A stretch of DNA of 7,377 nt from Pseudomonadota bacterium (GTDB lineage Bacteria > Pseudomonadota > Alphaproteobacteria > Rhizobiales > Hyphomicrobiaceae), in NCBI GenBank assembly GCA_023428365.1, contig JAEYYQ010000238.1, positions 1 to 7,377 on the forward strand, written 5' to 3'. Below the pieces are notes generated by a model. The model had not been told where the DNA came from and did not search any database. It saw only the letters and a list, made by a program, of their open reading frames with translations. This document shows, in pieces, positions 1-6,284 of the stretch (position 1 is the stretch's first letter; each line of letters starts with the position of its first letter). The position numbers and the translations under genes are program-made.

Positions 1-1012
1 GATCGTCTTCCGCAAACTCGGTGAGCAGCAGCGCGTCCGGCTTACCGCGCACGTAGGTTTCCATCACCGGTCGGAACATGGCGATATCGCGCGCGAGTTC
101 GATCAGTGTGCGGTCGACGACTTCGACGGCGACCGGCCCAAGGCGAACGATATGCTGCGCGGCCTCCATCGCGGCGCGGAAGGGCGCGAAGTGGCAGATG
201 CCCAACGCCTTGTTTTTCGGCTGCCGGGAAAGCTTCACCTTGATCCGTCGCGACAGGGCCAGCGTGCCCTCCGAACCGATCAGCAGCGTCGCGAGATTGA
301 GCGGCTTATTCCCTGGCACCAGAGCATCGAGCAGATAACCGCCGACCCGCCGCGAGACCGGAGGAAATGCGTGCGAAATATGCTCCAACTCACGCTGGCC
401 CAGCGCGGCGAGATCGCGAAAAAGAGCTTCCGCCTCTCCACCGCCACTCGGCACTGCGGTCATCTCGGCAAACCGCGCAGCCGTGCCGTCCGGCAAGTAC
501 GCATCGATCGCCTCGACGTTGTCGCGCATAATGCCGTAGCGTAGCGAGCGCGTGCCGCACGAATTGTTCCCCGTCATGCCGCCAATGGTGGCGCGGCTTG
601 CGGTCGAGACATCCACCGGAAACATAAGACCGGTCGATTTCAGCTGCCGATTCAGCTCCTCCAGCACAATGCCCGGCTCGACGACGCAGGTGCCTCCATT
701 CGCGTCGAGTTCGACGATCCGGTTCAGATACTTCGTGTAATCGATCACCAGCGCGCGCCCGACCGTCTGGCCGGATTGCGAGGTTCCACCGCCACGCGGC
801 AATACCGGGATACCCGCCTCGCGCGCGATTTCGAGCGCAGCGCGCACATCGTCGTCAGACTTTGGAATAACAACGCCCACCGGCTCGATCTGATAAATCG
901 AGGCATCGGTCGAATAACGCCCGCGATTGAAGCGGTCGAAGAGAACCTCGCCCTCAATCTCCTTACGAAGCCGCTCCGCAAGGACGTGATTGGCCGGCAC
1001 GTGTGAATTCAT
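1..1012 (-). CDS. FAD-linked 2-hydroxyacid dehydrogenase (GlcD/YdiJ type), N-terminal part
   Basis: The minus strand is open from an ATG at 1012-1010 to the left edge, giving 337 residues; the C-terminus lies outside the window. The protein begins with the N-terminal signature of large FAD-binding oxidases (RGRYSTDASIYQIEP at residues 30-44, then GVVIPKSDDDV at 46-56). The PCMH-type FAD-binding motifs follow: PRGGGTSQSGQTVG at 72-85, GGMTGNNSCGTRSLRYG at 144-160, and LLIGSEGTLAL starting near 243, preceded by RRVGGYLLDAL. The family oxidises 2-hydroxyacids such as D-lactate, glycolate or D-2-hydroxyglutarate to 2-oxoacids using FAD. The STDASIYQ and RRVGGYLLD segments look more like the long proteins fused to a C-terminal Fe-S domain (about 1000 residues) than the ~500-residue GlcD, but that half is not visible. 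AAAGGGG at 1017-1023 lies 4 nt before the start and is a fair ribosome binding site. The gene is divergent from the aminotransferase gene. The substrate cannot be assigned from this fragment. Confidence 0.88.
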   Translation of the reverse strand, partial: MNSHVPANHVLAERLRKEIEGEVLFDRFNRGRYSTDASIYQIEPVGVVIPKSDDDVRAALEIAREAGIPVLPRGGGTSQSGQTVGRALVIDYTKYLNRIVELDANGGTCVVEPGIVLEELNRQLKSTGLMFPVDVSTASRATIGGMTGNNSCGTRSLRYGIMRDNVEAIDAYLPDGTAARFAEMTAVPSGGGEAEALFRDLAALGQRELEHISHAFPPVSRRVGGYLLDALVPGNKPLNLATLLIGSEGTLALSRRIKVKLSRQPKNKALGICHFAPFRAAMEAAQHIVRLGPVAVEVVDRTLIELARDIAMFRPVMETYVRGKPDALLLTEFAEDD

Positions 1013-1155
1013 GATGCCCCTTTATTTCGGCGCTTCCTCGACCTCTTACGGCGCATCTTTCCACGATGCGTCTTGAATGCTTAGACGGCAATCGCATACA
1101 ACCGGTCTAAGCAGCAAGAGATCGTCGCACGACGGTCCCGGGAGGAAATTCGAAT
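1013..1155. promoter_or_regulatory. Divergent intergenic control region
   Basis: These 143 bp separate the start codons of the FAD oxidase (leftward) and the aminotransferase (rightward), so they must carry both promoters unless one gene is driven from elsewhere. For the rightward gene a weak sigma70-like pair can be drawn, TTGAAT at 1073-1078 and CATACA at 1095-1100 with 16-bp spacing; the -10 match is poor. The region also holds a perfect 9-bp inverted repeat (1078-1113) and a shorter one, CGCATC at 1052-1057 with GATGCG at 1065-1070. No regulator gene is next to it within the window. Confidence 0.6.
1078..1113. repeat. Perfect 9-bp inverted repeat, candidate operator
   Basis: TGCTTAGAC at 1078-1086 is matched exactly in inverted orientation by GTCTAAGCA at 1105-1113, with an 18-nt spacer. 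The half-site centres are about 27 bp apart. The repeat overlaps the weak candidate -10 of the aminotransferase gene. Position and symmetry fit a dimeric or tetrameric transcription factor binding site shared by the divergent genes. A transcript hairpin is less likely because the arms sit far from both start codons. Which regulator would bind is unknown. Confidence 0.5.
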
Positions 1156-2346
1156 ATGTCCAATACGCCCCGCCGTGCAGGCCGCCATTTTCTGCAGATC
1201 CCCGGGCCAACCCCCGTACCGGATCGCGTTTTGCACGCAATTGCGATGCCGACCATCGATCATCGCGGTCCGGATTTCCAGGCGCTCGGAAAGCGCGTGC
1301 TCGCCGGTATCAAGCCGATCTTCAAGACCCAGGGCCACGTGTTCATCTATCCTGCGTCCGGAACCGGCGCGTGGGAAGCCGCGCTCGCTAACACGCTATC
1401 GCCCGGCGACACGGTGTTGATGTTCGAGACCGGCCACTTTGCGACGCTCTGGCGGAATATGGCCGAGAAGCTCGGCCTCAAGCCCGAATTCATCTCTTCG
1501 GACTGGCGCACAGGCGCTGATCCGGCCGCGATCGAGACCCGACTACGCGAGGACAAGTCCCACGCGATTAAAGCCGTGTGCGTCGTCCATAATGAGACCT
1601 CAACCGGCTGCGTCTCGCCAATCGGTGCTGTTCGTAAGGCAATTGACGCAGCGGGCCACCCGGCGCTGCTGCTCGTCGATACCATTTCGTCGCTGGCTTC
1701 CATCGACTATCGGCATGATGATTGGGGTGTGGACGTCACGGTTTCGGGATCTCAGAAGGGTCTGATGCTCCCGCCTGGCCTGTCGTTCACGGCCGTGTCC
1801 GATAAGGCGATGGCAGCGTCAGCGGGCTCGAAATTGCCGAAGCTGTTCTGGTCTTGGGCTGAAATGGTGCCGCACAACAAGAACGGCTTCTTCCCCTACA
1901 CGCCGGGCACCAACCTGCTTTACGGCCTCGCCGAAGCCATCGACATGCTGAACGAGGAAGGCCTGGATCGGGTTTTTGCGCGGCACGATCGGCACGCGGA
2001 GGCGACGCGCCGCGCGGTGCGGGCCTGGGGGCTAGAAGTCCTTTGCCGCGATCCAAATGCATATTCGTCCTCGCTGACCGCCGTGCTCATGCCGGAAGGC
2101 CATGATGCCGACCGTTTCCGCCAGATCGTTCTCGATCATTTCGACATGTCGCTGGGAACCGGCCTGACCAAGCTCGCCGGCAAGGTTTTCCGGATCGGCC
2201 ATCTGGGCGATACCAACGACCTGACCATCCTCGGAACCCTCGCGGGCGTCGAAATGGGTCTGGCGCTGGCGGGCGTGCCGCATAAGCCGGGCGGAACACA
2301 GGCCGCCATGAGCTATCTTGCCGAGACCAGCAAGGCCGCCGCGTAG
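1156..2346 (+). CDS. sgaA: Serine--glyoxylate aminotransferase (class V PLP aminotransferase)
   Basis: This 396-residue protein has the full length usual for the family. It belongs to the class V, fold-type I aminotransferases and strongly resembles the Methylobacterium/Hyphomicrobium serine-glyoxylate aminotransferase, which makes hydroxypyruvate and glycine from serine and glyoxylate. Visible hallmarks are PGPTPVP at 16-22, PASGTGAWEAAL at 66-77 (cofactor phosphate region), VVHNETSTG at 143-151, D175 in LLVDTISS (pyridine nitrogen contact), the Schiff-base lysine K201 in SGSQKGLMLPPG, TPGTNLLYGL at 249-258, and R346 in AGKVFRIGH (substrate carboxylate). A strong ribosome binding site, GGAGGAA at 1141-1147, lies 8 nt before the ATG and supports this start. 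The enzyme is cytosolic. Alanine-glyoxylate or a related 2-oxoacid specificity cannot be excluded from sequence alone. No other serine-cycle gene is in the window, so a role in C1 assimilation is not shown; general glyoxylate or photorespiratory-type metabolism with the divergent FAD oxidase is an equally good reading. Confidence 0.88.
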   Translation: MSNTPRRAGRHFLQIPGPTPVPDRVLHAIAMPTIDHRGPDFQALGKRVLAGIKPIFKTQGHVFIYPASGTGAWEAALANTLSPGDTVLMFETGHFATLWRNMAEKLGLKPEFISSDWRTGADPAAIETRLREDKSHAIKAVCVVHNETSTGCVSPIGAVRKAIDAAGHPALLLVDTISSLASIDYRHDDWGVDVTVSGSQKGLMLPPGLSFTAVSDKAMAASAGSKLPKLFWSWAEMVPHNKNGFFPYTPGTNLLYGLAEAIDMLNEEGLDRVFARHDRHAEATRRAVRAWGLEVLCRDPNAYSSSLTAVLMPEGHDADRFRQIVLDHFDMSLGTGLTKLAGKVFRIGHLGDTNDLTILGTLAGVEMGLALAGVPHKPGGTQAAMSYLAETSKAAA

Positions 2347-2381
2347 CAATCCGGACATTCTGTGTGCAGCGCACCATCGAA

Positions 2382-2401
2382 GGCGGCCCATTTTGGCCGT
2401 C
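2382..2401 (+). terminator. Hairpin after sgaA, weak terminator candidate
   Basis: GGCGGCC at 2382-2388 pairs with GGCCGTC at 2395-2401 (seven pairs, one a G-U) around the loop CATTTT, 36 nt after the aminotransferase stop codon. No T-run follows, so it is not a convincing intrinsic terminator. It may only stabilise the 3' end. Confidence 0.25.
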
Positions 2402-2481
2402 CGCAATAGGGCGTGTGCAAACTTAAAGATACCATATCCACTTGAGTTAATTTCTCGTCGGAGAGCGAACCGCTATGGTCG

Positions 2482-2503
2482 TTCATGACAGTTTCATGAC
2501 AGT
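2482..2503 (-). promoter_or_regulatory. Pho-box-like 11-bp tandem repeat
   Basis: The 11-mer TTCATGACAGT occurs twice, back to back and without mismatch (2482-2492 and 2493-2503). On the minus strand it contains CTGTCAT-GAAA-CTGTCAT. The E. coli Pho box is two CTGTCAT/C heptamers separated by 4 AT-rich bases, and all 14 heptamer positions match here. One helical turn between half-sites is characteristic of OmpR/PhoB-family response regulators. The repeat ends 17 bp before the ATG of the LtaS-like gene. Its CTGTCAT orientation points away from that gene, the reverse of the classical activating arrangement. It could therefore repress, act in either orientation, or serve a leftward transcript. 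Another OmpR-family regulator is a possible alternative. Confidence 0.6.
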
Positions 2504-2508
2504 ATATC
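2503..2508 (+). promoter_or_regulatory. Possible -10 element (TATATC) of the LtaS-like gene
   Basis: TATATC matches four of six positions of the sigma70 -10 consensus and directly abuts the tandem repeat. A -35 would fall inside or at the left edge of the repeat (GTTCAT/TTCATG region), and none is convincing. If this is the -10, transcription would begin only about 5-8 nt before the ATG at 2521, consistent with the absence of a Shine-Dalgarno sequence there. Confidence 0.25.
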
Positions 2509-2520
2509 TGCCATCGAACC

Positions 2521-4245
2521 ATGACCGACCAGACAGCGACCGAGATCGCGCGGCGGACGCCTTCGAGTTCCAGCTCGCGCGAGCTGCGTCCGCTCACCGC
2601 CTATGCTCTGTCCGGCGCGGTGTTTCTCGCGGTCATCACGTCCCGCTGGGGCACTGAAGGCGGGCTGGCGACTTCGCTATTTGCGGCCGCGAGCTGCCTG
2701 ACACTCGGCGCGTTCCTCGTCGTCCTGACGCGCCGTGTTTTGTTTGCAACGATTGCAGTGTCCGCGCTCGCCTTACTGATCGTCCTCGGGGCGAGCATCA
2801 AGCACAAGAAGATGAACATGGTCATGCACGCGTATGACCTCGTCTTCTATCTGAGCTCCTGGTCCACGGTGACGTATTTGTGGGAGGACTATCGGCGATA
2901 CGTCGTGATCATCGGCGTATCGGTCATCGTCGCAGTGATCATCTGCTGGAGCGCCTACCGTATCGATGGCAGTCGCGTTTCCAGACCGGTTGCCGCGTTG
3001 ACGATGGCCCTGTTTGCGACGATTGCCCATGGCGCGCTCGAGGCCAAGGGCGAACGCCGCCACACGGAATTCGCCTACTCCGGCCAATACCTGACGTATT
3101 TCTTCTCATCTTGGCCGGAGACCTTCGAGACGTTCTGGCGTGGGCAACTGCTGGAAGCTGCGCTGCGCTCACCGGAACCCGCATTCCGCACGCCGCTGAC
3201 GTGCAATCCGACGACGAAGGCACCGAACATCATCCTGATCCATCAGGAATCCGTTGTCCCGCCGAGCTACTTTCCGACGCTCAAATATGACAGCGGCCTG
3301 AAGTCGTTTTTCCAGTCGCATGACGGGCGCATGCACAAGATGCGCGTCGAGACCTACGGCGGTGCGTCATGGCTCAGCGAGTTCTCGCTGCTGACCGGTC
3401 TGTCCACGTATTCGTGCGGCAGCATGCGGTCGTTCGTCCAGCTCCTCATGGCTGACAAGATGAACGACACGCTGCCGGAGTCGCTGGCGCGCTGCGGCTA
3501 TCGCAACATGCTGTTCTATCCGATGCTGCGTAACTTCGTGTCGAACGACCGATTCTATTCGGCTATCGGCCTGACGGAGATCTTCGATCTCAAGGACCAG
3601 AAAGCCCGCGTCGTCAATGAGCGCGACCGGTTCTATTACACCAACGCCATGAACGAGATGGAGCGCCACTTCCGCGGCTCGGCGCAACCCGTGTTCACGT
3701 TCATCCAGACGATGGCGACGCACTGGCCATATACGACCAAGTTCAGTCCTGAACTCGACGTTCCCGGTGGTGGCCCCGGCACTCACCCTGAGATGCACGA
3801 GTACTTGCGGCGGCTTTCCATCGCGCACATGGACTATGACTATCTCAAAGCCGAACTTGCGCGCCGCTTTCCAGGCCAGGAATTTCTGATCGTCCACTAC
3901 GGCGATCACCATCCGATGGCGACGCGTATGCTGCTCGGCTTCGATGAGCGCACAGAGGCGGAGGACGTTGCCCTTGACGTCAATTCTGTCGGCTTCCTCA
4001 CCTACTTCGCGATGGAGGGCATCAACTACCAGCCGCCTACACTGCCGAAACAGGATGTCGTCGATATCCCTTACCTGGGAACACTGATCCTCGATTCGGC
4101 GCGGCTGCCGCTGTCGGAAGCCAATCGGGAACGCAAGCGCCTGTTGGAGCATTGTTCGGGCCGCTATTTCAGTTGTCCGGATCGTGGAGCCATCCTGCGA
4201 TTTCACAGGAGATTGATCGATTCCGGCCTGGTGCAGGCCCGCTGA
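2521..4245 (+). CDS. LtaS/OpgB-like membrane phospho-headgroup transferase (sulfatase family)
   Basis: This 574-residue inner-membrane protein has about five hydrophobic segments (roughly 25-42, 50-70, 73-92, 127-147, 155-173), then an alkaline-phosphatase/sulfatase-fold domain that should face the periplasm. Active-site motifs are in family order: E243 in NIILIHQES (metal), GGASWLSEF at 280-288 where S283 aligns with the catalytic Thr of lipoteichoic acid synthase, H401 in ATHWPYT, and D462/H463 in YGDHHP (metal). Known relatives move phosphoglycerol or phosphoethanolamine from phospholipids onto teichoic acid, periplasmic glucans or lipid A; a Gram-negative host favours a glucan or lipid acceptor. 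Acceptor and donor cannot be read from the sequence. Five cysteines lie in the periplasmic part (228, 299, 325, 545, 552) and could form disulfides. An in-frame stop at 2497-2499 leaves ATG 2521 as the first possible start, although it lacks a Shine-Dalgarno sequence. Upstream sits a Pho-box-like repeat, suggesting phosphate-dependent control. Confidence 0.82.
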   Translation: MTDQTATEIARRTPSSSSSRELRPLTAYALSGAVFLAVITSRWGTEGGLATSLFAAASCLTLGAFLVVLTRRVLFATIAVSALALLIVLGASIKHKKMNMVMHAYDLVFYLSSWSTVTYLWEDYRRYVVIIGVSVIVAVIICWSAYRIDGSRVSRPVAALTMALFATIAHGALEAKGERRHTEFAYSGQYLTYFFSSWPETFETFWRGQLLEAALRSPEPAFRTPLTCNPTTKAPNIILIHQESVVPPSYFPTLKYDSGLKSFFQSHDGRMHKMRVETYGGASWLSEFSLLTGLSTYSCGSMRSFVQLLMADKMNDTLPESLARCGYRNMLFYPMLRNFVSNDRFYSAIGLTEIFDLKDQKARVVNERDRFYYTNAMNEMERHFRGSAQPVFTFIQTMATHWPYTTKFSPELDVPGGGPGTHPEMHEYLRRLSIAHMDYDYLKAELARRFPGQEFLIVHYGDHHPMATRMLLGFDERTEAEDVALDVNSVGFLTYFAMEGINYQPPTLPKQDVVDIPYLGTLILDSARLPLSEANRERKRLLEHCSGRYFSCPDRGAILRFHRRLIDSGLVQAR

Positions 4246-4365
4246 GCGGCCTTTCGCCCCGTATCTCTCATTGCCGGCTCTGAATTGCATTAAACTAGGT
4301 GAGGGCCTTTTCGCCTATCGCCATATCGCGTGGCCGGAATCGAGCGCGAACCGTGAGTTGCCGCC
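4246..4365 (+). promoter_or_regulatory. Gap before the cyclase gene, possible weak promoter
   Basis: This 120-bp gap holds no gene. The local AT-rich stretch at 4283-4298 contains TAAACT (4291-4296), which could act as a -10 with a poor -35 (TCATTG at 4268-4273, 17-bp spacing). No intrinsic terminator for the preceding gene is evident. The cyclase may have its own promoter here or be co-transcribed with the LtaS-like gene. Confidence 0.25.
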
Positions 4366-5727
4366 ATGACCCACTCCCTGCGTACGCTGCTTTCACAGAA
4401 CTTTGCAGTAAACACCTCGCGTTCGTTTCCGGCTCGCGTCACAGCATTGATCCGCGATCACGACGATCGCAGCGAGCGCATCATCGGATGGGCGCAACTT
4501 GGCCTGGTGTTGATCCTGTCCGCGCTCTACATCATCGCGCCCCGGCCTGCGGATGCTCCGCCGCGCATGCTGGGCGACCCCGTGCCGACAGTCTTGAGCG
4601 CTTACTTCGTATTCACGGCTTTTCGTTTGTTTCTCGCCTACCGCGGCCGCATCCCCGGCTGGATCCTGCTGATTTCCATCATTGTCGACGTGGGGCTGCT
4701 GCTGGCATTGATCTGGTCGTTTCATGACAACTACGGCCAGCCGCCAGCCTTCTCCCTGAAGGTGCCGACGTTCGTTTATATCTTCGCGATTATCGCCATG
4801 CGGGCATTACGCTTCGACTATCGGTATGTCCTCGCGGCTGGCGTGGCGGCAGCTGTGGGCTGGGCGCTGCTGGTGGGCTTGGCCGTTATGGAAAGTCCGC
4901 CCGATACGATCACACGCAACTTCTCGACTTATCTCAACAGCAATCACATTCTGATCGGCGCGGAATTCGACAAAATCATAACGGTGCTGATGGTGACGGT
5001 ATTGCTCGCTGCCGCCATCCGCCGCGCGCAAAACACGTTGCATGTGGCGGTGAGAGAGGAAACGGCGGGCAAAGAGATCCGACGCTTTCTCTCCGGCGGA
5101 GTCGTCGATGCGATCACCCAGTCGGAGCACGCGATCGAAGCGGGCGAGGCAGCAGAGCGGCACGCAGCCATTCTCATGCTCGATATTCGCGGCTTTACGC
5201 GATTGTCGACGACACTCCCGCCAAAAGCTGTCGTTGAAGTGCTCACCGGGTTTCACGCACGGATCGTGCCGATTATCGAGAAGCATGGCGGTGTGATCGA
5301 CAAATTTCTCGGTGATGGCGTGATGGCTACGTTCGGCGCCATCGAGCCATCCCCTACTGCGGCTGCGGACGCAGTGCGCGCCTTGGAGGAGATCATGGCC
5401 GAGGCGGATCTCTGGGGCCACGCGCCACATGCAGGCCCTGCTCTGGAAATCAATGGCGCGGTCGCGTCCGGGGCTGTCGTGTTTGCTACGCTCGGAAATG
5501 GCGAGCGTCTCGAATACACGGTGATCGGAGAGGCCGCGAACCTTGCAGCCAAACTTGAGAAGCACAACAAGATCGAAGCTACCCGCGCACTCGTGTGCGC
5601 GAACACCTACGATCTGGCCGTCGCCCAGGGCTATAGTCCGACGCGCGCACATGAACGCCGCGGACAGTGCCGCGTGGCGGGCGTGCTGGAACCGATGGAT
5701 ATCGTTGCGCTTGCCGTGCATTCATGA
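4366..5727 (+). CDS. Six-helix membrane class III adenylate/guanylate cyclase
   Basis: This is a 453-residue membrane protein. Six hydrophobic segments (about 40-57, 74-92, 98-118, 133-147, 153-175, 200-218) precede a linker (219-261) and a class III nucleotide cyclase domain (262-450), which makes cAMP or cGMP as a cytoplasmic dimer. Both metal-binding Asp residues are present: D273 in LMLDIRGFTRLS and D317 in KFLGDGVMATFG. K313 sits at the base-recognition Lys. In EYTVIGEAANLAAKLE the Asp partner is replaced by T385; N392 of the transition-state pair is kept, but its Arg is replaced by K396. The layout resembles the mycobacterial six-helix cyclase Rv1625c, with no sensor domain I can name. 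K/T pairs occur in active bacterial adenylyl cyclases, so cAMP is the likelier product. ATG 4366 is the first start after the in-frame stop at 4354-4356; no clear Shine-Dalgarno precedes it. The stop lies 23 bp from the convergent CoA-binding gene. Confidence 0.88.
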   Translation: MTHSLRTLLSQNFAVNTSRSFPARVTALIRDHDDRSERIIGWAQLGLVLILSALYIIAPRPADAPPRMLGDPVPTVLSAYFVFTAFRLFLAYRGRIPGWILLISIIVDVGLLLALIWSFHDNYGQPPAFSLKVPTFVYIFAIIAMRALRFDYRYVLAAGVAAAVGWALLVGLAVMESPPDTITRNFSTYLNSNHILIGAEFDKIITVLMVTVLLAAAIRRAQNTLHVAVREETAGKEIRRFLSGGVVDAITQSEHAIEAGEAAERHAAILMLDIRGFTRLSTTLPPKAVVEVLTGFHARIVPIIEKHGGVIDKFLGDGVMATFGAIEPSPTAAADAVRALEEIMAEADLWGHAPHAGPALEINGAVASGAVVFATLGNGERLEYTVIGEAANLAAKLEKHNKIEATRALVCANTYDLAVAQGYSPTRAHERRGQCRVAGVLEPMDIVALAVHS

Positions 5728-5750
5728 CGGCGACGGCGGCGCGAGAGATT

Positions 5751-6284
5751 TCAGATCTTATCGCTGAGCAGATGGCTCTGCACGCCCTTCGGTGACAATT
5801 TCGGGCGCGCGCTGGTGAGACGACCCGTGGCGACCCCCGCCCAGCCGATCTCACCCGAAAGCCGTCCATATTCGATCTTCGGACAACGGTTCATGATCAC
5901 GGTGAGCCCAGCGGCTTCGGCTTCTGCCTTGGCCTGCTCATTGCGTACGCCAAGCTGCATCCAGATCACGCGCACGCCAAGCCGGTCCTTATGCGCGAGA
6001 GCTTCGCGGGTGACTTCAAGAGCCGCCTCGGAATTGCGGAAAATATCGACAAGCCCGATCGGCGCAGGAACGTCGGCGAGCGAGGCATAAACCTGCTGAC
6101 CCAGCAGCTGCTGCCCGACGAGACCGACGTTGACGGGCACTACGCGATACCCCTTCCCGAGAAGATACTTCATCGCGAAGTAGCTCGGCCGGCTTGTGTT
6201 CGCACTCGCCCCGACCATGGCGATCGACGTGTTGTCGCGCAGGACGGAGGCAATCAGATCGTCGGAGTAGGTCTCTTGGCTCAT
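5751..6284 (-). CDS. YccU-type CoA-binding protein
   Basis: This 177-residue soluble protein is a single Rossmann-type CoA-binding domain (CoA_binding_2, like E. coli YccU and the N-terminal domain of acyl-CoA synthetases). Family hallmarks are IAMVGASANTSRPSYFAMKYL at its start (glycine-rich VGAS turn at 24-27), RVVPVNVGLVGQQLLGQQVY at 47-66, LVDIFRNS at 78-85, VIWMQLGVRNE at 106-116 and MNRCPKIEYGRL at 131-142. It is about 40 residues longer than the usual ~137-140, because of N-terminal residues and a C-terminal tail (SARPKLSPKGVQSHLL). The precise function of the family is not established; binding of CoA or an acyl-CoA is the expected property. Its ATG overlaps the TGA of the upstream VOC gene in the sequence ATGA, and there is no separate Shine-Dalgarno, so it is probably translated by coupling. 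It is the last gene of the operon. Confidence 0.9.
   Translation of the reverse strand: MSQETYSDDLIASVLRDNTSIAMVGASANTSRPSYFAMKYLLGKGYRVVPVNVGLVGQQLLGQQVYASLADVPAPIGLVDIFRNSEAALEVTREALAHKDRLGVRVIWMQLGVRNEQAKAEAEAAGLTVIMNRCPKIEYGRLSGEIGWAGVATGRLTSARPKLSPKGVQSHLLSDKI
6281..6284 (-). other. ATGA stop/start overlap (translational coupling)
   Basis: On the minus strand the bases ATGA contain the start codon of the CoA-binding gene (6284-6282) and the stop codon of the VOC gene (6283-6281). With no ribosome binding site visible upstream of this ATG, reinitiation by terminating ribosomes is the likely way the downstream gene is translated. Confidence 0.75.

Noticed and set aside
78..740. Several plus-strand open frames within the first kilobase
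   Set aside because: They lie opposite the clearly coding FAD oxidase, whose minus-strand translation carries continuous family motifs.
3367..4290. 307-codon open frame on the minus strand opposite the LtaS-like gene
   Set aside because: It is antisense to a gene with complete family motifs, its product is rich in Arg/His/Gln without recognisable motifs, and long antisense frames are common in GC-rich genes with strong third-position bias.
4248..4315. Two similar stretches, GGCCTTTCGCC (4248-4258) and GGCCTTTTCGCC (4304-4315), in the gap before the cyclase
   Set aside because: The match is short, imperfect and made of common GC-rich words; no spacing or symmetry suggests a binding site.
4807..5721. 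304-codon open frame on the minus strand opposite the cyclase gene
   Set aside because: It is a codon-bias shadow of the cyclase domain, with no family motif, an Arg/His/Cys-rich composition and no ribosome binding site.
4366..5727. Cyclase called a degenerate, inactive domain because of the Thr and Lys changes
   Set aside because: Both metal Asp residues, the recognition Lys and the Asn are intact, and K/T pairs occur in active enzymes, so inactivity is not supported.
5728..5750. Convergent gap between the cyclase and CoA-binding genes as a bidirectional terminator
   Set aside because: The 23 bp contain no stem-loop or T-run, so I cannot support a terminator there.
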